Source of the DNA: Larkinella humicola
Lineage (GTDB): Bacteria; Bacteroidota; Bacteroidia; Cytophagales; Spirosomataceae
Assembly (NCBI RefSeq): GCF_008727875.1
Contig: NZ_VTWS01000010.1
Coordinates: 1 to 64,000 of the forward strand
Direction: 5' to 3'
DNA: 64,000 bases
Shown: positions 8,419 to 16,184 of the stretch, piece by piece
Layout of the letters: each line of letters opens with the position of its first letter
Position numbering within the stretch: position 1 is the stretch's first letter
Made by a program: the position numbers and the translations under genes
The notes under the pieces: generated by a model
Told to the model about the DNA's origin: nothing
The model's database searches: none
The model's input: the letters and a program-made list of their open reading frames with translations, nothing else

Positions 8419-9787
8419 CATCAAACGGGATTCCGTATTTTTCCAGCCGTCGATACAAAGCAAACCGTGTGATGCCCAGCGCCCGTGCCACTTTGGAAAC
8501 CCGGTTGTTGTAGAAATCCATCGCCCGGCGAATCATCTGGAATTCCAGTTCGTCCAGCGTGATGGTGCCGATTTCGGGTAACCGCACCGATTCCTGCCGG
8601 ACGGTCGAAAGTGGAACGTGCTTCTGAAAGTCGCTGATTTCCAGTTCGTCTTTGGTGGATAACAAAACCGTGCGTTCCACGATGTTTTTCAACTGGCGGA
8701 TGTTGCCCGGCAACGCCAGGTTTCGCGCCCATTTCAGCGCCGACGGATTGATGGTCAGCCTGGGCCGCTCGTAGATGGTTTTCAGGTTGTTGACAAAGTA
8801 GGTGACCAACTGGGGAATGTCATTGGGTCGTTCGCGCAGGGCCGGAAGTTTGACGGTGATGAGGTTGATGCGGTAAAACAGATCCTCGCGAAATGTGCCT
8901 TTGGCGACCATCTCTTCCAGGTTGCGGTTGGTTGCGCAGATGACGCGCACATCGACGGACTTGCTCCGGCTGCTGCCCAGCGGTTCGAAGGTGCGGTCCT
9001 GCAAAACCCGCAGCAATTTGACCTGGCTCGACAGATCGAGGTCGCCGATTTCGTCCAGAAAGATGCTGCCTTTGTTGGCTAGTTCAAACCGCCCGACACG
9101 GTCGGATTTGGCGTCGGTGAAAGCCCCGCGCAAGTGGCCAAACAGTTCACTTTCAAACAAGGTCGACGAAATACCACCCAGATTGACTTTCACGAACGGT
9201 TTGCTCCGGCGTCGGCTGTTCTGGTGAATGGCTTCGGCAATCAGTTCCTTGCCCGTTCCGCTTTCGCCCGTAATCAAAACCGGTGCGTCGGTGGGCGACA
9301 CGCGGCCGATCGTTTCCAGAATGTCGAGCAGCTTGGCGTCTTCGCCGACGATGTGTTCAAACTGGTACTGCTGGTCGAGTTTCTGACGGCTTGGCGACAG
9401 CGGCTGGGCCGGTTTGGGCTGGGCCAGATTTAAAATCGTGCGGATGGATTGCTGCACATAGTCATTTTGCCACGGTTTGGTGATGAAGTCTTTTGCCCCG
9501 GCTTTCATGCCCTGCACGGCCAGATCGATGGTTCCCCAGCCCGTAATCAGAATCACCGGAACCGTTGGATAGCCCGCCCGAATCACGTTCAGGAGTTTCA
9601 GGCCTTCTTCACCGGAGGTTTCGATGGAAAAATTCATATCCAGCAACACCAGTTCCGGCGTCTCGGCGTCGAGGGCTTCCAGGGCCTGCGCAGGATTCTC
9701 AGCGGTTTTCACGGTGAAACCATCCCTCCGAAGCAGGAGCGAAAGGGAGGTCTGAACCGCAATATCGTCGTCGATAATTAAGAGCAT
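8405..9787 (-). CDS. Sigma-54-dependent NtrC-family response regulator
   Basis: This 460-residue activator has a receiver domain with acidic pocket D6-D8, phosphoacceptor D50 and K104. A AAA+ domain of about 140-375 carries Walker A GESGTGKE (174-181), a GAFTDA sigma-54 contact loop (221-226) and Walker B IFLDEIG. A C-terminal Fis-type helix-turn-helix follows. The final position of GAFTGA is conserved while G is replaced by D, a variant seen in active family members. It is codirectional with the adjacent kinase gene and with the upstream efflux genes. The predicted target is the sigma-54 promoter at 15966-15980, reached from the twin palindromes at 16035-16067. Control of its own locus is inferred from position and site architecture. 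Confidence 0.95.
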   Translation of the reverse strand: MLLIIDDDIAVQTSLSLLLRRDGFTVKTAENPAQALEALDAETPELVLLDMNFSIETSGEEGLKLLNVIRAGYPTVPVILITGWGTIDLAVQGMKAGAKDFITKPWQNDYVQQSIRTILNLAQPKPAQPLSPSRQKLDQQYQFEHIVGEDAKLLDILETIGRVSPTDAPVLITGESGTGKELIAEAIHQNSRRRSKPFVKVNLGGISSTLFESELFGHLRGAFTDAKSDRVGRFELANKGSIFLDEIGDLDLSSQVKLLRVLQDRTFEPLGSSRSKSVDVRVICATNRNLEEMVAKGTFREDLFYRINLITVKLPALRERPNDIPQLVTYFVNNLKTIYERPRLTINPSALKWARNLALPGNIRQLKNIVERTVLLSTKDELEISDFQKHVPLSTVRQESVRLPEIGTITLDELEFQMIRRAMDFYNNRVSKVARALGITRFALYRRLEKYGIPFDGNAD

Positions 9788-9798
9788 GTTAAAAGTTA

Positions 9799-9900
9799 TT
9801 TCGCAGAGTTAAGCAGAGAAAATCAGAGTTTAGCAGAGTTTGCATTGAAAAACTTTTTTTCTCTGCTTAACTCTGATTTTCTCCGCTTAACTCTGCGAAA
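9799..9900. repeat. 40-bp-arm hairpin of CAGAGTTAAG words
   Basis: Arms 9799-9838 and 9861-9900 match as reverse complements with two mismatches. Each arm is built of repeats of GCAGAGTTAAGCAGAG. It fills the gap between the permease stop codon and the response regulator start codon and may attenuate read-through from efflux genes to regulatory genes. Confidence 0.9.
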
Positions 9901-9907
9901 CAAATAC

Positions 9908-11062
9908 TTATTCCTCATGCAACGCCACCGCCGGTTGAATCCGTGCGGCCAGGCGACTGGGGAAGAGGGCGCAGAGTGTAACAATCCCGTAAATGACCAC
10001 GACCGATATGGCAATGGCGGTCAAGTATATACCGGCCTGAATATCGAAGACGTTCATCAATGGGAATTGCATCGCAAACAAGAGTCCAATCAAGAGCGCA
10101 AACGTCGCCAGTACCAGGATTTCGCTGATGAATTGTTGCGAAATACCGTTTCCGGTGGCCCCCAGCGCCCGGCGCAAACCGATTTCGCCCCGGCGTTTGG
10201 CAATGCTCAGATTCAGAACGCCGAACAACCCGAGGGCGACGTTGATCAGCAGGAAACCCGACACGATCAGGAAGATAATAACCGGCACGAGGGTCAGGTT
10301 ATGCGTGGTTTTTCGCGAATCCGTCAGGTGGTCGACTTCGACGCTCCAGCCAGCTACCATCGTCGTAATCGCTTTCACCATTTTAGCTTCAAAAACCGCA
10401 TCGGTCCCCGGTTTTACCCGAATCATCAGCAAATCGTCCCAGGGTGATTTCGCATCCACCAGTTCAAACAACGCCGGTTTGTCCACCATAAATTCGCCCT
10501 TCGACTTAAACGTATTGACAACACCGGTTACTTTGAATCGTTCGCTAATGATTTTCCCCACCGGTTTTTCGTCGCCGAACAATTCCTCCTTCAATTTCCG
10601 ATTGATAACAACCGGCGAGTATTTGCCGACACTATCCGCACTTCGGTACCAGTGCCCTTCAACAACGGGAATTACCATTGTTTTGGCATAATTTTCATCG
10701 GTTACATAAAAATCTGCTAATACATGCTTTTTATTATAATCGATGCCGTTGTTCCTCGAACTCTGTGAAAACGGAAAATTGTTGCTCATTCGGGACGCTG
10801 ATTCAACTTCGGGGTACGCCTTGACTCGTTGCAAAATCATCTCGATTTTTTGGGCGAGTTCGGTGGTATCTTCATTGCTTTTCAGGCTGATGGCCCAGGC
10901 ATTCTGGTATTCAAATCCCAGCGGTTCGCGGTAATTCCGGACGTTGTACACAATCAGCGAAGTCAGTCCGAAGAGGACCAGAAACGAAGCCCAAATCTCC
11001 ACCAGCAGCAGCGAGTGAGCTTTCTTCTTGTTCCAGATTAATTTAAAAAGATGTCGGATCAT
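9908..11062 (-). CDS. MacB/FtsX-type ABC transporter permease
   Basis: This 384-residue protein starts at the ATG ending at 11062 (MIRHLFKLIW); the longer frame upstream is repeat sequence. It has one N-terminal membrane segment, a large periplasmic MacB-like domain (about 45-250) and three C-terminal membrane segments. The cytoplasmic loop includes RRGEIGLRRALGATG, the coupling motif of the FtsX fold. MacB-type permeases do not pump through the membrane but drive periplasmic substrates through a TolC duct by mechanotransmission. A second permease gene lies directly upstream, so the transporter is likely a heterodimer with the single ATPase encoded next. The substrate cannot be read from sequence. 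Confidence 0.9.
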   Translation of the reverse strand: MIRHLFKLIWNKKKAHSLLLVEIWASFLVLFGLTSLIVYNVRNYREPLGFEYQNAWAISLKSNEDTTELAQKIEMILQRVKAYPEVESASRMSNNFPFSQSSRNNGIDYNKKHVLADFYVTDENYAKTMVIPVVEGHWYRSADSVGKYSPVVINRKLKEELFGDEKPVGKIISERFKVTGVVNTFKSKGEFMVDKPALFELVDAKSPWDDLLMIRVKPGTDAVFEAKMVKAITTMVAGWSVEVDHLTDSRKTTHNLTLVPVIIFLIVSGFLLINVALGLFGVLNLSIAKRRGEIGLRRALGATGNGISQQFISEILVLATFALLIGLLFAMQFPLMNVFDIQAGIYLTAIAISVVVIYGIVTLCALFPSRLAARIQPAVALHEE

Positions 11063-11065
11063 AAG

Positions 11066-11168
11066 ATTATTGAGTGAATGAGTGATTGTGTGATTGAGCG
11101 AATTAGTGATTGAGTGACTAACTCTGTGGTAGTGCATCACTCAATAGCTAAATCACTCAATCACTCAT
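11066..11168. repeat. Hairpin of GAGTGATT words between permease genes
   Basis: Left-arm words TGAGTGAATGAGTGATTG and right-arm words CACTCAATCACTCAT pair imperfectly. The element begins at the stop codon of the upstream permease and ends by the start codon of the downstream one. A second copy with the same vocabulary lies at 12415-12518. Confidence 0.8.
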
Positions 11169-12412
11169 TAAGATTTCAGTGCTTCCGCGATTTTGAGTTT
11201 TGACATGCGCAGGGCGGGCAGGACGCCGGACAGGAGCCCGAAGACGAGGCAGACCAACAGGCTGACCAGGAATACGTTCAGATTGATGGTCAGGTCGGCG
11301 TAGGCAATGATGCCGCTGCTGTTGATGAGTTGTATGACAATCAGGGTTAGAACGAGAGCGATGCCGCCACCGATCAGCGTGATGAAAATGTTTTCGATGA
11401 TAAACTGCCACATGAGGGTTCGGACGGGTGCGCCGAAGGCTTTCCGGATGCCGATTTCCGAGGCCCGTTCCATGATCCGGCTGACGTTCACATTCACCAG
11501 GTTGATGGCCGGAAGTCCAATCAACATGAGCATAATAAAGGCAATGATACCGAAAAAGACGGTTTTCAGTCCTTTGTTGCCGTTGAGGGTGCCGACGAAA
11601 TTTTCCACATACGGCTCGCTTTTCACTTCCACATACGCATATTTATACCCATCCTCAACGCCCGGCAACGGAATTCGGGCGATGTGGCTCTGAAATTCAT
11701 CCCGAACGGTTTTGAGATCGGACGTCTTTTTCGCCAGCAGAATCGCCACGTAACCGCCCCGCATGCCGGTTCGCTGGTAATTACTTTTAGGCGTGGTGTA
11801 CGGATAATACACGTCGGCGTAGGTAAACGGCCGGGTCACCGGGCTGCCTCTCACCACCCCAATAACGCGGTAATGAATGCTTTCTATTTCGACGTCTTTG
11901 CCAATTACCGATTCCGCCACATTCCCAAAATACTGCTTTTTGAAGTCATCTGTAATCACAACAACCAGATCGCTGTTGGCAATATTTTGCTCGTTGTAGG
12001 GCTTGCCTTCAAGAAAGTCAAACTCGGTCACTTCCCAGAAATCCGCGTCGGTATACTTGGTGTTAAGCTTGATTTTCTGCGAACCCACGTAGGCGTTGGA
12101 GCTATTGACAAAGGTACAGATCGTGACCCGCTCGGCGGTTTTCAGCGATTTGGCGTATTCCGTCAAAAACTTGAAGCTCATCGGCCCCGAACTGCTGCCG
12201 GTTCTGGTCGAATCCTGGGTTCTCATCTGCATGACGTAGAGCGACCGGTCGCGTTTGGTTTCCGGGTAATGGCTCCCGAACAAATGGTCGAGAAATGAGG
12301 TCAGCACCATCAGCACTGTCAGGGTCAGACTAATGCCGAAGAGCGTGATGAAGGTGTAAAACGGATGCCGCAAGAGCACCTTCCAGGCGATTTTGATATA
12401 GTTCGTTAGCAT
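11168..12412 (-). CDS. MacB/FtsX-type ABC transporter permease (second subunit)
   Basis: This 414-residue permease begins MLTNYIKIAWKVLLRHPFYT, a typical MacB-like N-terminus with a membrane segment at about 19-42. A periplasmic domain follows to about 275, then three more membrane helices. The loop ASEIGIRKAFGAPVRTL marks the FtsX superfamily. It is related to the next permease but clearly diverged, which fits a heterodimeric pair. It lies after the ATPase gene and before the first permease in the efflux transcription unit. Adjacent HlyD and TolC genes suggest export across both membranes. Confidence 0.9.
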   Translation of the reverse strand: MLTNYIKIAWKVLLRHPFYTFITLFGISLTLTVLMVLTSFLDHLFGSHYPETKRDRSLYVMQMRTQDSTRTGSSSGPMSFKFLTEYAKSLKTAERVTICTFVNSSNAYVGSQKIKLNTKYTDADFWEVTEFDFLEGKPYNEQNIANSDLVVVITDDFKKQYFGNVAESVIGKDVEIESIHYRVIGVVRGSPVTRPFTYADVYYPYTTPKSNYQRTGMRGGYVAILLAKKTSDLKTVRDEFQSHIARIPLPGVEDGYKYAYVEVKSEPYVENFVGTLNGNKGLKTVFFGIIAFIMLMLIGLPAINLVNVNVSRIMERASEIGIRKAFGAPVRTLMWQFIIENIFITLIGGGIALVLTLIVIQLINSSGIIAYADLTINLNVFLVSLLVCLVFGLLSGVLPALRMSKLKIAEALKS

Positions 12413-12414
12413 TT

Positions 12415-12518
12415 CATTGAGTGATTGAGTGATTTAGCGATTGAGTGGACGGGTGACTAAGGAAATAGAAACGTATGATCTTTGATCTATTCACTCAATC
12501 ACTCATTCGCTCAATCAC
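12415..12518. repeat. Second GAGTGATT-word hairpin, between ATPase and permease genes
   Basis: Left arm words TTGAGTGATTGAGTGATTTA near 12417-12436 pair with ACTCAATCACTCATTCGCTC near 12492-12511. The vocabulary is the same as in the 11066-11168 hairpin, so the two are likely copies of one element in consecutive gaps of the same operon. Confidence 0.8.
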
Positions 12519-12522
12519 AATT

Positions 12523-13185
12523 TTATTGCACCTGCGTTCCGTCGAAAAGCCGGATCAATCGATGCGTGCGTTTGGCCATGGTTTCGTCGTGGGTCACCAT
12601 GATGATCGTGGCGCCTTCGTCGTTCAATCCCTGGAGAATGTTCATGATCTCGTTGCCCATCGCGCTGTCGAGGTTTCCGGTGGGTTCATCGGCCAGGATG
12701 ATTTCCGGTTTGCCAACAATGGCGCGGGCGATGGCGACCCGCTGTTTCTGTCCGCCCGACAACTGCTTCGGAAAGTGTTTGATGCGGTTGCTCAGGCCCA
12801 CTTTTTCCAGCGCTTCTTTGGCGTAGGTCTGGCGCGGTTTTCCGTTCGTAGAGCGATACAACAGCGGGATTTCGACGTTATCGACCACCGATAAGTCGTT
12901 GATCAGGTGGAAGCTCTGGAAGATAAAACCGATCTTCTCGTTGCGCAACCGGGCCAGTTCCTTGTCGTGGTAGGTCGACACCCGCTGGCCGTCCAGTTCG
13001 ACGGTTCCTTTCGAGGGTTCGTCCAGCAGCCCCATGATGTTGAGCAGCGTCGATTTGCCGCAACCCGACGGTCCCATGATGGAGACAAATTCACCCTTGC
13101 GGATGTTGAGGTTGATGTTGTTGAGCGCCAGCGTCTCGATGCTGCTGGTGCGGTACACTTTTTCGATGTTCGTAAGGTTGATCAT
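12523..13185 (-). CDS. ABC transporter ATP-binding protein (MacB/LolD type)
   Basis: This 220-residue ATPase starts at the ATG ending at 13185 (MINLTNIEKVYRT), one base after the TolC stop codon, so the two are translationally coupled. An alternative start 30 bp upstream is less likely. It has Walker A GPSGCGKSTL, Q-loop, signature LSGGQKQRV, Walker B IILADEPTGNLD and an H-loop (THDE). The short length and family pattern place it with MacB, LolD and FtsE-type ATPases that power FtsX-fold permeases. It would energise the two permeases encoded downstream. Confidence 0.95.
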   Translation of the reverse strand: MINLTNIEKVYRTSSIETLALNNINLNIRKGEFVSIMGPSGCGKSTLLNIMGLLDEPSKGTVELDGQRVSTYHDKELARLRNEKIGFIFQSFHLINDLSVVDNVEIPLLYRSTNGKPRQTYAKEALEKVGLSNRIKHFPKQLSGGQKQRVAIARAIVGKPEIILADEPTGNLDSAMGNEIMNILQGLNDEGATIIMVTHDETMAKRTHRLIRLFDGTQVQ

Positions 13186-13186
13186 G

Positions 13187-14689
13187 TTAGTATTTGATTT
13201 TTTCATTGCGTTCAAAATCGTACAGCGTCAGCAGGCGGATGGTGTAAAAAGCCGTCCAGTAATCCCGCAGGGCCAGAATGGCATCGCGCCGGGCGCGGTC
13301 TTTTTCCTGCATGGCAATGCCTAAATCCGTGACGCTCAAATCACTCAGTATAAAGCGGTTCTGGGCAATCTGGTAGCGTTGCTGGCCAATGCCGTCGGCT
13401 TCGGTGGTTAGTTTAACCTGCTGCTGGAGCATCTGCAGCAGCGTCACCTGCGTATAAATGGCCTGCTCGAACGTCAGCTTGTCCTGCTCCACGGTTTGCG
13501 TCACCAACTGCTGCGTGGCTTTGGCGGTTTCGGTTCGGGCCTGGGCACGTCCCCAGGTCATGATGGGCAGCACAAACTGCACTTCGAGGTATTCCCGATC
13601 CTGCGGACGGATGTAAATATCGCCCAGATTAGCGCCCCGGTTTGAGAGACCAAAAGCCGCATTCAGTGTGGCATTCAGGCCGTTGTCTTTGCGGGCTTTG
13701 TCCACATCGCGCTGGGCTTCCAGGGCTTTTCGCCGGAAGGCAATGGCGTCGGAGCGGTTGTTGAAGGCTTCATTCAGGGCTTTTTGGACGTCAATGGTAA
13801 GTTCGCTAATGTGGGTCGGCACCACCAACTCCAGTTTCCGGTCGTCGCGGTAGCCCATGTACGAACGCAGGCTCAGCGAGGCAATTTCGGCATTCTGGCG
13901 GGCCGATGCGAACTCTTTTTTGGCCGTCAAAACGCCCATTTGCAATTGCAGGATGTCATTCTGCGAAATCTTGCCCAGTTCCAGCTTGTGTTGGGCAATT
14001 TTATACAGCGTGTCGTTGTTGCTCAGGTTTTTTTCGGCAATCTGCAAATTGACCTGCGCCACCAATAGATCGAAGTAATAACCTGTGGCTGAAACCGTCA
14101 CTTTCTCCATCGACTCGATGAAAAACTGGTTGCTTTCTTCAAATTTCAACGGCTCAATTTTGCGATCCCACTTCATTTGGTTGAATTGAAACAGCGGCTG
14201 CCGGAGTCCAACCGCAAACGGAATGCCGTTGTACAGCCGGTTATTTCGCTCGAAATCGTCAAACCGCTGAATCTGTTTCTGCACGAAAACCGACCCGCCG
14301 GTTGGCGCAATGTTCTGGCTCAGCGAGAGATTCAAAACCGAATTGTTGTTGGAAATCGGCTGGAAGCTAATCGTTCCGTCGGGCTGCGTCACCTGGATAA
14401 AGGACCGTTCGAAATTGGGCAGCGAACCGTCGAGGCTCAGTTGCGGTTTGAAACCCGCCTGAAACGTCCGGTATTGCCAGTAGCTGGTTTGCTTCTGCGT
14501 GGCCGCCTGTTTCGCCGAAATCGACTGCGACTTCGCCATCTGCACCACATCGTCCAGCGTCAGCAACTGTGGCTGGGCTTGAAGGGTATGTCCCAGCAAA
14601 AGCAGCACAAGAAGACCAAGACTAATCAGAAGAGCCGTCTTTTTTTCAGTAATCAGCGGCTTGTGCGGGGTAGCGTGTTCAGTTTGCAT
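13187..14689 (-). CDS. TolC-family outer-membrane efflux protein
   Basis: This 500-residue protein has an N-terminal hydrophobic segment (LISLGLLVLLLLGH) and cleavage near LQAQ, then long alpha-helical repeats typical of OEP/TolC. Each half carries the conserved pattern around ALNEAFNNRSDAIAFRRKALEAQRDV. TolC trimers make the outer-membrane duct for tripartite pumps. Its start overlaps the HlyD stop by 11 bp and its stop is one base from the ATPase start, a tight coupling that supports one pump. No motif indicates the substrate. Confidence 0.93.
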   Translation of the reverse strand: MQTEHATPHKPLITEKKTALLISLGLLVLLLLGHTLQAQPQLLTLDDVVQMAKSQSISAKQAATQKQTSYWQYRTFQAGFKPQLSLDGSLPNFERSFIQVTQPDGTISFQPISNNNSVLNLSLSQNIAPTGGSVFVQKQIQRFDDFERNNRLYNGIPFAVGLRQPLFQFNQMKWDRKIEPLKFEESNQFFIESMEKVTVSATGYYFDLLVAQVNLQIAEKNLSNNDTLYKIAQHKLELGKISQNDILQLQMGVLTAKKEFASARQNAEIASLSLRSYMGYRDDRKLELVVPTHISELTIDVQKALNEAFNNRSDAIAFRRKALEAQRDVDKARKDNGLNATLNAAFGLSNRGANLGDIYIRPQDREYLEVQFVLPIMTWGRAQARTETAKATQQLVTQTVEQDKLTFEQAIYTQVTLLQMLQQQVKLTTEADGIGQQRYQIAQNRFILSDLSVTDLGIAMQEKDRARRDAILALRDYWTAFYTIRLLTLYDFERNEKIKY

Positions 14690-15938
14690 GGTTGTCGATC
14701 GTGATTTCCTGCAAATGCTCGAACTCGCTCAAATCGGTGATGATGACGCGCTCGCCCGGCTGAATCCCGCTTTTGATCTCCACGTAATCGAAGTTGGACA
14801 AACCAACCTGCACCTCCCGGCGTTGAGCGATTCCCTGGTTATTCAGGATGTAAACAAACTGATTTTTCTTGCCTTTGAACGCTGGTCCGTTGGCCACCCG
14901 AACGGCTTTGGCGGTCTGGCTGGTTACCACGAAGACTTCCACTTTCATGTTGGGCCGGAGCGACGCGTGGTGGTTGTCGTTCAGTTGCACCACAAACTGG
15001 ATGACGCCGTTTTTCACCGACGGTTTTACCTGCGTAATGAGGCCGCGCAAATTGGTTTCGTTGACCTTGACGATGACCGGCAAACCGGCTTTCACCTGAT
15101 CGGCGTAGACATCGGAGCAGGAGCCTTCAATCCGAAAACTGCCCAGATCGGCCAGTTTCGCCAGAATTTCGCCTTCGTTGACTGCCGAACCGATGTTCTC
15201 GTTCACCCAGGTCAGCACGCCGGGGCGGTCGGCGATGATGTTGGCCTGATTCAGTTTCCGATCCAGTTCGCTCAGGTTTTTTTCCTCGATCTGAGCCTGC
15301 AAGGTGGTTTCTTTCAGGCTGGCGCCCATCGACTGGCGGTTGTAGGAAAGGTCGTTTTCCAGTTTTTTCTTTTCCAGTTCGGCAATGCGAAGGCTGTTTT
15401 CGGCGCGGGTGACGTCTTCCTGGGTTTGTCCCCCGACTTTCAGCAGGCGTCGGGCATCTTCCAGTTCGGCTTTTAGCCGGTTGATGTTGAGGGATTTGAT
15501 CTGGTCGTCGGCTTCGGCATCGAAGAGGTTTTTGTTAAGCTTCATCCGCAATTGTTCGATGCTGTTGCGTTTGAGCGCCAACTGATCCTTCATTTTTTCG
15601 AATTCGATGAGGGTTAGCGACTTGTCCAGATCCAGAATGGCCTGACCCGGTTTGATCTGCGTGCCGGGGGTCAGCAGGACGCGCCGGATGCTGGCGCGGA
15701 TGGGGCTGGTGATGATTTGTTCGTAGGCCGGAATCACCTCACCCGTGGCGCTCAGCGAATTCTCGACCGGGCCAATCTCCGCCGTCGCTGTCCGGATGCG
15801 CGAGGCTTCGACGGATGTTTTTAAAACACGCCGGAAGAAGTAAATCGCGATTCCGGCAACGACCAGCACGACAAAGACAATGATATAATTTTTGGTCCGG
15901 CTTTGCCTGACGATTTCGGGGGCTAATTCTCTGTCCAT
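14679..15938 (-). CDS. HlyD/MacA-type periplasmic adaptor protein
   Basis: This 419-residue membrane-fusion protein has one membrane anchor at about 19-36, a biotinyl-lipoyl-like hairpin and a long coiled-coil (about 100-210, with repeats such as LKAELEDARRLLKVGGQTQEDV). A beta-barrel domain follows (about 225-330) and a C-terminal membrane-proximal domain. It joins the inner-membrane ABC permease to TolC. It is the first gene of the minus-strand efflux unit, with only about 28 nt between its start codon and the -12 element of a sigma-54 promoter. That makes it the regulated entry point of the operon. Confidence 0.95.
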   Translation of the reverse strand: MDRELAPEIVRQSRTKNYIIVFVVLVVAGIAIYFFRRVLKTSVEASRIRTATAEIGPVENSLSATGEVIPAYEQIITSPIRASIRRVLLTPGTQIKPGQAILDLDKSLTLIEFEKMKDQLALKRNSIEQLRMKLNKNLFDAEADDQIKSLNINRLKAELEDARRLLKVGGQTQEDVTRAENSLRIAELEKKKLENDLSYNRQSMGASLKETTLQAQIEEKNLSELDRKLNQANIIADRPGVLTWVNENIGSAVNEGEILAKLADLGSFRIEGSCSDVYADQVKAGLPVIVKVNETNLRGLITQVKPSVKNGVIQFVVQLNDNHHASLRPNMKVEVFVVTSQTAKAVRVANGPAFKGKKNQFVYILNNQGIAQRREVQVGLSNFDYVEIKSGIQPGERVIITDLSEFEHLQEITIDNHAN

Positions 15939-15965
15939 TTGTTGTTATACCTTGACAGAGACTAT

Positions 15966-15980
15966 CCAAACGATGTGCCA
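15966..15980 (-). promoter_or_regulatory. Sigma-54 promoter of the efflux operon
   Basis: On the minus strand this reads TGGCAC ATCGT TTGG. The consensus is TGGCAC-N5-TTGC, so the -24 element is perfect, the spacing is exact and only the last C differs. It predicts a transcription start near 15954 and a leader of about 16 nt before the HlyD start. The operon also encodes a sigma-54 activator. Confidence 0.8.
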
Positions 15981-16034
15981 GTTATTAATTCGTTGATAAT
16001 TAAAGGTTTGTAGTGTTTTTGGTTTTCTAAAAGT

Positions 16035-16067
16035 GTGCGGTTTCGCACGGGTTGTGCGGGTTTGCAC
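16035..16067 (-). promoter_or_regulatory. Twin GTGC-N6-GCAC palindromes, putative activator binding sites
   Basis: GTGCGGTTTCGCAC (16035-16048) and GTGCGGGTTTGCAC (16054-16067) are near-identical dyads with centres 19 bp apart. They lie about 60-90 bp upstream of the sigma-54 -24 element. Paired dyads at this distance are typical enhancer sites for NtrC-family proteins with Fis-type DNA-binding domains. The obvious candidate is the activator encoded at 8405-9787. Confidence 0.75.
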
Positions 16068-16098
16068 CATAAAAAATGCCCCATTGATACGGGGCATA
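16068..16098 (-). terminator. Rho-independent terminator for the S9 peptidase gene
   Basis: On the minus strand ATGCCCC pairs with GGGGCAT, followed by TTTTTTATGG. It ends the peptidase transcript just before the enhancer dyads of the efflux operon and so insulates them. Confidence 0.85.
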
Positions 16099-16184
16099 AA
16101 TTTTAATTTAGTACAAACCGGCAACCGCTGACAGGGCCTCTGGCCGCTGTCAGGGTTTCTGGCCGTAGCGACGGCCCGGCGCTG

